Source: Sphingopyxis granuli NBRC 100800
Lineage (GTDB): Bacteria; Pseudomonadota; Alphaproteobacteria; Sphingomonadales; Sphingomonadaceae
DNA length: 41,294 nt
Reading direction: 5' to 3'
Assembly (NCBI RefSeq): GCF_001591045.1
Contig: NZ_BCUA01000031.1
Coordinates: 1 to 41,294, forward strand
Shown: one piece after another, positions 34,638 to 41,294 of the stretch
Layout of the letters: the number at the start of each line of letters is the position of its first letter
Position numbering within the stretch: the first letter of the stretch is position 1
Program-made: the position numbers and the translations under genes
The notes under the pieces: model-generated
What the model was told of the DNA's origin: nothing
Seen by the model: only the letters and a program-made list of their open reading frames with translations
Databases searched by the model: none

Positions 34638-37600
34638 ATGCGTCTTCGCGCGTCTGCATTACAGCACATTCTTTTGGGAAGCGTCGCTATTGGCGGTCTT
34701 GTCATGGCTGCGACGCCCGCCGCCGCGCGAGACAGCCTGGTCAATTACAATATTCCAGCGCAACCGCTCGGCCGTGCCCTGAAGGATTTCGGGCTGCAGA
34801 ACGGCATGACCGTGATGGCGGACACCGCGGTCGTGCGCGGCAAGATGACGCAGGGAGTCAAGAATCGCGCCGATCCCGACACGGCGCTGCGCATGCTGCT
34901 GCGCGGAACCGGCCTGACCTATCGCCGCGACGGCAACATCTTCGTCGTAACGCCGGTGGGAAACGCCGTTCCCTCCCCCGCATCTGCCGCTGAGCCGGCG
35001 GCCAATCAGGAAATCGTCGTCACCGCGCAAAAGCGCGTGGAATCGATTCAGGACGTGCCGATTTCGGTCTCGGCCTTCTCCGCCAAGTCGCTCGATGAAC
35101 AGAAGATCGAGGGCGGATCGGAACTGGTCCGCGCCGTCCCGAACGTCAGCTTCTCGAAAAGCAATTTCGCCAGCTACAATTTCTCGATTCGCGGCATCGG
35201 TACCAAGGCTCTCTCCGTTTCGTCCGATCCTGCCGTCGCCATCAGCTTCAACAACACTCCCTTGATCCGCAATCGCCTGTTTGAACAGGAGTATTTCGAC
35301 GTCGCGCGCGTTGAGGTGCTGCGCGGTCCACAGGGTACACTCTATGGACGCAACGCGACCGGCGGCGTCGTCAACATGCTCCCCAATATCGCCGAGCCGG
35401 GCGATTTAGCTGCCGATCTGAAGCTGGAGACCGGCAATTACAGCGCCATGCGGGCGAACGGGATGATCAATATTCCGCTGGGCGACACGCTGGCCGTTCG
35501 GGCGGCGGGCGCTTGGACCAGCCGCGACGGCTATGATTATAACACGGTGACCGAACGTAAAGTAAATGGTCGCGACCTGTGGTCCACGCGTGTCAGTGCC
35601 GCTTGGGAGCCGAGCGACCGTTTCCAAATCAACGCGATCTGGGAGCATTTTTACGAGAATGACGACCGTTCACGGACAGGTAAGCAGCTTTGTCATACCG
35701 ATCCTGGTCCCGCCAGCATCGGGAGTAAGGATCTCACGAACATGCTGGTAGCCCGTGGCTCATTGAGTCAGGGCTGCCTGCCCGGTTCCCTATATGACGA
35801 CGGAGCCTATGGCGTTCCCAGTGGTTTTTCCCTGCCATACGTCAACGCAGCCGCCTCCCTGATCGCCCTTGGGTATAACGCCGGGGCTATGGGCGCAAAT
35901 GCCACACCGATCATGTTGATCGATGCAACCCAAGACCCTTATGCGGGAATAACGCAGTCTCGAAATCTCCGCGAGATCGCGACCGCCATAGATCCTCAGT
36001 TTCGTGCAAAGAATGATATTTTTCAGTTAAATATCGAGGCGGGCTTGGGGGATTATCTGAAATTTTATTCAAACACATCCTATTCAAAAGACTCGTATAA
36101 CAGTATTCAGGACTATAATAGAATTAACAGTGACGATGTTTTCAATGATTCTAGTGTTTTATACGCCCTCAGAACGAGGCCGTTGCCGTCCAAAGGCATT
36201 GCGATTGGAGGCATTTTAGACGATCCGCAATTGGGCGAATCTGCCAAGATTCTCGGCGCGGATATGGTGAATTCCCGCAGCAAACAATGGTATCAAGAGT
36301 TTCGCCTGCAATCCTCCTTTGATGGAAGGGTCGAATTCAACCTTGGCGTGAACTATCTAAATTTTAAGATAAATGAAGATTATTATGTATTCAATAATCT
36401 TTTCACCGCCATTTCTAGAACGGTGTTGGGCACAGGAAACACCTCCGGCGTAGTTATTGATTGCACTGGATGGCCTGGTGGAAGAGATTGTACATATGTC
36501 GACCCCAATCCCCTGAGTTCGCTCAATGGAAACGGACATAATTATTTCCGCAGCCAGAATATTGCTAAAACGGAATCCTATGCCGGTTTCGGCGAAATTT
36601 ATTTCCAGGCGACCGACCGCCTGAAAATCACGGCCGGGTTGCGCTATACCGATGATAAGAAGATATCGACGCCGATTCCGACGCAGCTGCTATTGGGAAC
36701 GGGGATTTTCGGATTTGGTCTTATCAATGAGGGGTATTTCGTATCCCCTGATATCGTGCAGAAATGGGGGCGGGTAACGGGACGGTTTGTCGTGGACTGG
36801 AAACCACGCCTCGACTTCACCGACGACACGCTATTCTACGCATCTTATGCCCGTGGCTATAAAGGCGGCGGCGCCAATCCCCCAAGCATTGGAGCCGATC
36901 CGGCCTTCTTGCAATTTTTTCCGCAACCCGAAACCTACAGACCCGAAAGCGTCGATGCGTTCGAGATCGGAACGAAAAATCTTCTGGCCGGCGGCAGGCT
37001 GTCGCTCAACGGAACCGCCTTTTATTATAAGTATAAAGATTATCAGGTTTCGCAGATCGTCGATCGCATTGCCCTGAATGAAAATTTTGACGCCGATATC
37101 TGGGGCGCCGAACTGGAGATGCTGTGGCGGCCGACGCGGCGCATCAGTCTCAATGCCAATCTTGGCTATCTTGGCACACGCATCGCGAACGGCATGAAGT
37201 CCATCGACGTCATGAATCGCACCCAGGGAAATCCTGAGTGGGTTGTCGTGAAGCCGTGGCTTCAACTCGCATCCAATTGCATCGCGCCGAAAGCGCTGGT
37301 CGAAAAAGCCGGAGAGAGTCAGTATTTCAACAACGCAAGCGCTAATGGAATTTTGTCCACATTCTGCGGTGGGCGGGGAGAGCTGAATTTTACCGCCGGA
37401 TCATCTCAGTCGAATCTTTATGGAATCGTATATGATCCGGCGACCGACGCCCCCAATCAGGGCCGGGGATTCGATGCCGAACTTGGCGGTAACGAACTGC
37501 CAAACTCTCCCCATTGGACTGTCAATCTGGGCGCACAATATACGATTCCGATCAATGACTGGGATTTGACCTTGCGCGGCGATTATTATCGGCAGGGCAA

Positions 37601-37841
37601 GAGCTGGGCGCGCGTTTACAATACGGCAATTGACCGCCTGAAGTCATGGGACAATGCCAACATCTCCATGACGCTGGAACGCCCCGACAGCGGCTTTGCC
37701 ATGCAGCTTTATGTGAAGAATGTGTTCAACAAGACGCCGATCACCGATGCCTTCATCAACAGCGACGACAGCGGACTGACGACAAACGTCTTCACGCTCG
37801 ACCCAAGGATCATCGGGTTCAATATGAGCAAGAGATTTTGA
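34638..37841 (+). CDS. TonB-dependent receptor with STN signalling domain, module 2
   Basis: The 1067-residue receptor is a full-length paralogue of TBDT-1. It has a signal peptide (to about 30, ATPAAARD), an STN domain (about 35-107, YNIPAQPLGRALKDFGLQ), a TonB box EIVVTA (125-130), a plug with VEVLRGPQGTLYGRNATGGV and a barrel ending DPRIIGFNMSKRF. Shared blocks with TBDT-1 include KQLCH, GCLPGSLYDDGAYG, RNLRE and GRGGAN-like SRGYKGGGAN segments. It diverges from sigma-2/fecR-2. An AGGGGAGAG site precedes the ATG. DNA between about 35.6 and 37.6 kb is A/T-richer than the ends, as in TBDT-1. The ligand is unknown and may differ from that of TBDT-1 because loops differ. Confidence 0.93.
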   Translation: MRLRASALQHILLGSVAIGGLVMAATPAAARDSLVNYNIPAQPLGRALKDFGLQNGMTVMADTAVVRGKMTQGVKNRADPDTALRMLLRGTGLTYRRDGNIFVVTPVGNAVPSPASAAEPAANQEIVVTAQKRVESIQDVPISVSAFSAKSLDEQKIEGGSELVRAVPNVSFSKSNFASYNFSIRGIGTKALSVSSDPAVAISFNNTPLIRNRLFEQEYFDVARVEVLRGPQGTLYGRNATGGVVNMLPNIAEPGDLAADLKLETGNYSAMRANGMINIPLGDTLAVRAAGAWTSRDGYDYNTVTERKVNGRDLWSTRVSAAWEPSDRFQINAIWEHFYENDDRSRTGKQLCHTDPGPASIGSKDLTNMLVARGSLSQGCLPGSLYDDGAYGVPSGFSLPYVNAAASLIALGYNAGAMGANATPIMLIDATQDPYAGITQSRNLREIATAIDPQFRAKNDIFQLNIEAGLGDYLKFYSNTSYSKDSYNSIQDYNRINSDDVFNDSSVLYALRTRPLPSKGIAIGGILDDPQLGESAKILGADMVNSRSKQWYQEFRLQSSFDGRVEFNLGVNYLNFKINEDYYVFNNLFTAISRTVLGTGNTSGVVIDCTGWPGGRDCTYVDPNPLSSLNGNGHNYFRSQNIAKTESYAGFGEIYFQATDRLKITAGLRYTDDKKISTPIPTQLLLGTGIFGFGLINEGYFVSPDIVQKWGRVTGRFVVDWKPRLDFTDDTLFYASYARGYKGGGANPPSIGADPAFLQFFPQPETYRPESVDAFEIGTKNLLAGGRLSLNGTAFYYKYKDYQVSQIVDRIALNENFDADIWGAELEMLWRPTRRISLNANLGYLGTRIANGMKSIDVMNRTQGNPEWVVVKPWLQLASNCIAPKALVEKAGESQYFNNASANGILSTFCGGRGELNFTAGSSQSNLYGIVYDPATDAPNQGRGFDAELGGNELPNSPHWTVNLGAQYTIPINDWDLTLRGDYYRQGKSWARVYNTAIDRLKSWDNANISMTLERPDSGFAMQLYVKNVFNKTPITDAFINSDDSGLTTNVFTLDPRIIGFNMSKRF

Positions 37842-37917
37842 TAATGGATTGATAAAGAACGGTTATTTTATGGATAGATATATTTTGTAGGGATCGCCCC
37901 ATGAGTAGGGGTGGTGG

Positions 37918-37950
37918 TGATCGTGGACCCACATTCAATATCCACGATCA
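37918..37950. repeat. Inverted repeat downstream of TBDT-2
   Basis: TGATCGTGGA and TCCACGATCA form a 10-bp perfect stem around a 13-base loop, 77 bases past the TBDT-2 stop and 47 bases before the next gene. No T-run follows. It may be a stabilising hairpin, a leader structure or an operator for the small secreted protein gene. Confidence 0.5.
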
Positions 37951-37996
37951 TCTGGGGAGCGGCACCCTTTATGCCGCATATAACAGGAGAAGGATC

Positions 37997-38464
37997 ATGT
38001 TGAAGACTTTCATTGGCGCGATCGCAGTGCTGGCAACCACAACGGCGATGCCGGTCTATGCCCAGAGCTTTTCGCCCGCGCCGACGACGATTTCAGGAAC
38101 GGGTACTGGATACGTTAATGGCACCCCTTGCACCGGCGCAGTTGTTACCGGGACGGTAGACTCATCCGGTGCTTATGCCGATGTGTCGTTTAATAATGCC
38201 GGAACCTTGTGCGCGGCTTACGGCGTTACCGCTCGTGTCTGGGCAAACGGTGATTTGAGCAATGTGGTTGTGACAAACCTTTCGAACCCCGTGCCCCCCG
38301 TTTGCGACAGCGGGAGCGCGAAATATGAGGGTGTGGTTGAGTACACCAATTACCCGGATGGCGAAACGATGAATGGGTTTGTCGACGACCAGAACCCGGT
38401 ACAGGTCGGCAATTGCTGGGTCGCGGCGGATATGGATGTCGCTGTGGTGCAAATCGTGCCGTAA
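37997..38464 (+). CDS. Small secreted four-cysteine protein, family not recognised
   Basis: The 155-residue product begins with a clear signal peptide (MLKTFIGAIAVLATTTAMPVYAQ, cleavage near residue 23, given here in part as LKTFIGAIAVLATTTAMPVY). The mature part is rich in Gly, Thr, Val and Asn, looks beta-sheet forming, and has four cysteines (45, 72, 103, 140) that could pair as two disulfides. I do not recognise the family. A GGAGAAGGA site precedes the ATG at 37997. It lies 155 bases after TBDT-2 on the same strand, in the A/T-richer zone, and ahead of a strong palindrome and TBDT-3. Periplasmic or extracellular location is inferred. Confidence 0.75.
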   Translation: MLKTFIGAIAVLATTTAMPVYAQSFSPAPTTISGTGTGYVNGTPCTGAVVTGTVDSSGAYADVSFNNAGTLCAAYGVTARVWANGDLSNVVVTNLSNPVPPVCDSGSAKYEGVVEYTNYPDGETMNGFVDDQNPVQVGNCWVAADMDVAVVQIVP

Positions 38465-38487
38465 GGCGTGATTACTCAATGAAGTAG

Positions 38488-38524
38488 GCGGATGTTCCGA
38501 TCATTCAATGATCGGAACATCCGC
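38488..38524. repeat. 37-bp near-perfect palindrome
   Basis: Arms of 18 bases (38488-38505 and 38507-38524) are exact inverted copies around a single central C; the right arm reads AATGATCGGAACATCCGC. It starts 24 bases past the stop of the secreted-protein gene. With essentially no loop, the RNA form is constrained, so a protein-binding site is a fair alternative. No T-run follows. The bases 38525-38639 hold no other gene. Confidence 0.8.
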
Positions 38525-38639
38525 ACCTCCACCGGATATTACTGGCCGCACCGCTGCCACGGCGCGGCCCTTTCCGGGCCAGCGACGGCGAACCGCTTCC
38601 GGCGCGGTCTCGATAAATGGGTCAGGCGGGCATCGCAAT

Positions 38640-41234
38640 GTGTTTGCGCTGAGAAGAGTTTCCACCCCATTGTTGCTGGGCTTGGCCGTTCCTACGGTCC
38701 CGGCCCATGCCGAAACGGATAAGGGGGACGTCGCGGCGGGGCCGGTTTCGCGAGAGACTGCCCCGCCCGGCGTTATTCTGCCGCTGCGCCGCGCGGACGA
38801 GCTCGACGAGATCGTCGTCACCGCCGACCGCTATGGTGAGGCGAAGGTCGCGGCGGAGAGTGAGTTCGACGAAGAGGAGATCGCCAGCCACGGCGCCGAC
38901 AGCATCCAGGACCTGCTGACCCGCCTGTCGCCCTTCATCGATCCGAGCGGCGAGGAGCCGGTGATCCTGATCAACGGCAAGCCCGCGGGCTTCGACCGCT
39001 CGATCCTCTCCTACCCGGCCGAGGCGCTGCAACGACTGGCGGTGTTGAAGCCGGAGGCCGCGGCGCAATATGGGGAACCCGCCGGCAAGCGCGTCGTCAA
39101 CCTCGTCCTGAAAAAGCATTTCTCGATGTGGAACGCCGATGCGGGCGTCGATTTTGCGACCGCCGGCGGCCAATATGGCGGCAAGCTGTCTGCCAACCGC
39201 ACCGCGATCGACGGTGACATACGCTGGAATGCGCGGGCGCGGATCGCTGCCGACAGCGCCTTTCGCAAGAGCGCGCGCGCCCTGCCGCCGCGCGACGGGG
39301 TCTTCGACAGCGTCGGCTTCGTCTCTGCTCCCGATGGCGGAGAGATCGACCCCGCGCTCAGCCTGATCGCCGGGGAGCCGGTGACCGCCGCCGCGATCCC
39401 ACCCGAATCGCTGGCTGGCGCGGGGGCGGGGGCGGGCGTGCCGGGCCTCGCCGATTTCGCCGCGACCGCGAACGCGCTCCACCCCGCCGATCCCAACGCC
39501 TATGAAACGCTGCAATCGTCGCGCCGCACCGCCTCGCTCGCCATCGGCGTCACCCGCCCGCTCGGCGCCTTCACCGCCTCGCTGAATCTCAACGCCAGCC
39601 GCAGCAGCAGCGACGGGCAGCGCGGCCTGCCGATGGTGTCGGTTCTGATCCCGGCGGGTAGCCCCTGGTCGCCCTTTGCCGACGATGTCCTGCTGACCCG
39701 CCCCTTCGCGGGCGAGCGCGCGCTGCGCAACGCCAGTGATTCGACCGCGCTCGGCGCGTCGCTGACGCTGAACGGCAGTATCGGCAGCTGGCAGACCAAT
39801 TTCGGCATCAACTATGCGCGGGGTTGGGCGAGCAACCTGCTGGAGACCTGCATCGACCGCGCGCGCATTCAGCAGGCGATCGCCGCCGACGCGGCCTTCG
39901 ATCCCTATGGCCCGTGGGACGAATCGCTGTTGCTCGCCACGCGCGGCCGGACGCGCAGCGAAAACCTCAGCGCGCGGCTCAACGTCCGCAAGACCATCAT
40001 CGACCTGCCCGCCGGACCGATGGTCTGGAACCTGACCGCCAACGCCAGCCGCAACCGTTCGCATAGTTGGCAGGAGGGCGGGGGCGAAGGTGACGGCGGC
40101 GGGGACGCGGGGGCGGTGGAGCGCCGCACGACCCGCCACCAGACGAGCGGCCAGATGACGCTCAGCCTGCCGATCGCGCGGCGCGGGGAGGCGGGGCCGG
40201 CGTGGCTCGGCGACCTGTCGCTCGACCTGTCCGCCAGCACGCAGGCGATGACGGGCAGCCGCACGCAAAAGCGCTATGGCGCGAACGTCAGCTGGTCGCC
40301 GTGGTCCATCGTCCAGCTTCGCGGGTCGATCGACCGCGCCGAGGCCGCGCCGTCCTTCGACCAGCTCGACGCGCCGATCGTCACCACGGTGACCCGCGTG
40401 TTCGACTATGCGCGGCAGGAGGTCGCCGAGCCGCTGTGGATCACCGGCGGCAATCCCGACCTGCGCGGCGGCAGCCGGCAGAGCGTGTCGCTGGCCGCGA
40501 CGCTGCGCCCGCTCGGCGGCCAGGCGCTGACGCTCAACCTCGGCTATCGCCAGTCGGTCGCGAAGGGCGGCGTTGCTGGGTTTCCGGAGCTGACGCCCGC
40601 GATCGAGGCGGCCTTTCCCGAGCGCGTGACGCGCGATGCGGAGGGGCGGCTGGTCGCGGTCGATGCCCGCGCGATTAACATCGCCCGCGATACCGACGCC
40701 GAACTCTCCTCCGGCATCGCGCTGCGCCTGGGGCAGGCGCGCGCGGGGGAGCGAAGCGTCGCCGATCCGCTGCAATTCAGCGTTTCCGTCAACCACCGCT
40801 ACCGCCTGAAAAGCGAATTGCTCACGCGGTCCGGCCTCCCCGCGATCGACCAGCTTCGCGCCGGCGGGCAGTCGCGCCACAATCTGTCGATGCAGCTTTC
40901 GGTGGGCAAGCGCGGCATCGGGGCGAACCTCAGCGGCAACTGGAGCAGCCCGGGCCGCCTGCGCGGTGCGGCCGACGATGCGGATGCGGCCTTCCGGTTC
41001 AAGCCGCCGCTGACCTTCAACCTGTCCGCGTTCGTCGAACCCGATCGCCTGTTCGCACTGTCGGGCAAGAAAGGCGCGCTGAACGGTCTCAAGATTTCGG
41101 TCGATGTCCGCAATCTCTTCAACGGATACCGCCGGGTGACGCTCGCCGACGGCCGCGTGCCCTCCGGCTACAGCCGCAACGAAATCGACCCGCTCGGCCG
41201 CACGCTGAGCCTGACCGCAAGGAAACGCTTCTAG
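38640..41234 (+). CDS. Atypical TonB-dependent receptor without STN domain
   Basis: The 864-residue product has a signal peptide ending PTVPAHA-ET (about residue 24), a TonB box DEIVVTA (56-62), a plug-like domain (about 70-170) and a long barrel ending in Phe (GRTLSLTARKRF). The plug has ILINGKPAGFDRSILSYP and VLKPEAAAQYGEPAGKRVVNLVLKK instead of the usual RGPQGTLYG signature. No STN domain is present, so it should not signal to FecR. The start is GTG at 38640: it gives a proper signal peptide, while the upstream ATG at 38508 lies inside the palindrome and adds 44 residues unlike a signal. GC content is high throughout, unlike TBDT-1 and -2. The substrate is unknown. Bases after 41234 hold nothing recognisable. 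Confidence 0.85.
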   Translation: MFALRRVSTPLLLGLAVPTVPAHAETDKGDVAAGPVSRETAPPGVILPLRRADELDEIVVTADRYGEAKVAAESEFDEEEIASHGADSIQDLLTRLSPFIDPSGEEPVILINGKPAGFDRSILSYPAEALQRLAVLKPEAAAQYGEPAGKRVVNLVLKKHFSMWNADAGVDFATAGGQYGGKLSANRTAIDGDIRWNARARIAADSAFRKSARALPPRDGVFDSVGFVSAPDGGEIDPALSLIAGEPVTAAAIPPESLAGAGAGAGVPGLADFAATANALHPADPNAYETLQSSRRTASLAIGVTRPLGAFTASLNLNASRSSSDGQRGLPMVSVLIPAGSPWSPFADDVLLTRPFAGERALRNASDSTALGASLTLNGSIGSWQTNFGINYARGWASNLLETCIDRARIQQAIAADAAFDPYGPWDESLLLATRGRTRSENLSARLNVRKTIIDLPAGPMVWNLTANASRNRSHSWQEGGGEGDGGGDAGAVERRTTRHQTSGQMTLSLPIARRGEAGPAWLGDLSLDLSASTQAMTGSRTQKRYGANVSWSPWSIVQLRGSIDRAEAAPSFDQLDAPIVTTVTRVFDYARQEVAEPLWITGGNPDLRGGSRQSVSLAATLRPLGGQALTLNLGYRQSVAKGGVAGFPELTPAIEAAFPERVTRDAEGRLVAVDARAINIARDTDAELSSGIALRLGQARAGERSVADPLQFSVSVNHRYRLKSELLTRSGLPAIDQLRAGGQSRHNLSMQLSVGKRGIGANLSGNWSSPGRLRGAADDADAAFRFKPPLTFNLSAFVEPDRLFALSGKKGALNGLKISVDVRNLFNGYRRVTLADGRVPSGYSRNEIDPLGRTLSLTARKRF

Positions 41235-41294
41235 CCGCGCCCGGCTTGTCATGACTTGCCGGCCGTGCAAGGGACGCGCGACCCTGGGGGCAGG

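Noticed and set aside
26752..38464. Lasso-peptide biosynthesis cluster, since sphingomonad lasso clusters carry FecI/FecR and TonB-dependent receptors
   Set aside because: No precursor peptide, leader-processing protease, macrolactam synthetase or isopeptidase gene is visible in the window.
38622..41270. 882-codon minus-strand open frame opposite TBDT-3
   Set aside because: The predicted peptide is Arg/Ala/Gly-rich with no recognisable domain, and the plus strand encodes a clear receptor with signal peptide, TonB box and terminal Phe.

Overview
The window is a GC-rich bacterial chromosome segment. It most likely comes from a sphingomonad alphaproteobacterium (Sphingomonadaceae, possibly near Sphingopyxis). 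The pointers are an hrcA-grpE pair divergent from rph-rdgB, proteins of sphingomonad style, many TonB-dependent receptors, and the intergenic palindromes with CCGTTCGTG/CACGAACGG ends and CGTCATCCCGGA cores common in this group. The genus is an inference; no 16S gene is present.

Positions 1-26.6 kb are mostly housekeeping. In order they hold fmt, recR-def, hrcA-grpE (heat-shock repressor and nucleotide exchange factor) divergent from rph-rdgB, a DUF2239 gene behind a paired inverted site, hemW-xerC, a DedA membrane protein, gshB, and the rsmI/yraN/LpoA-like set. Next come infC (apparently starting at AUA), an NRDE-family gene, a small membrane protein, an S10 peptidase, a RelE-type toxin with its antitoxin, uvrB, a DUF3617 lipoprotein and a membrane-bound regulator with a periplasmic repeat region. 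The block closes with acpP-fabF-mltG (fatty-acid synthesis and glycan cleavage), an alpha/beta hydrolase, a 2H phosphoesterase and a CAU-anticodon tRNA.

Positions 26.7-41.3 kb form an accessory surface-signalling and uptake island. It has two complete cell-surface signalling modules. The first is sigma-1, FecR-1 and TBDT-1, all on the plus strand. The second is sigma-2 and FecR-2 on the minus strand, divergent from TBDT-2. Both receptors carry an N-terminal STN signalling domain and are paralogous over their whole length. The expected logic is that a substrate binds the receptor, the STN domain contacts FecR, FecR releases the ECF sigma factor, and receptor transcription rises. A DUF2147 protein, a small secreted four-cysteine protein and a third, atypical TonB-dependent receptor without an STN domain complete the island. 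No siderophore, lasso-peptide or polysaccharide genes are visible, so the substrates are unknown.

The most notable items are a 123-bp palindromic element carried in frame inside fecR-1, the AUA start of infC, the two parallel signalling modules with base-composition mosaics in their receptors, a nested repeat cluster with a perfect 36-bp inverted repeat upstream of TBDT-2, a near-perfect 37-bp palindrome upstream of TBDT-3, and a structured intergenic region at about 19.7-19.85 kb.
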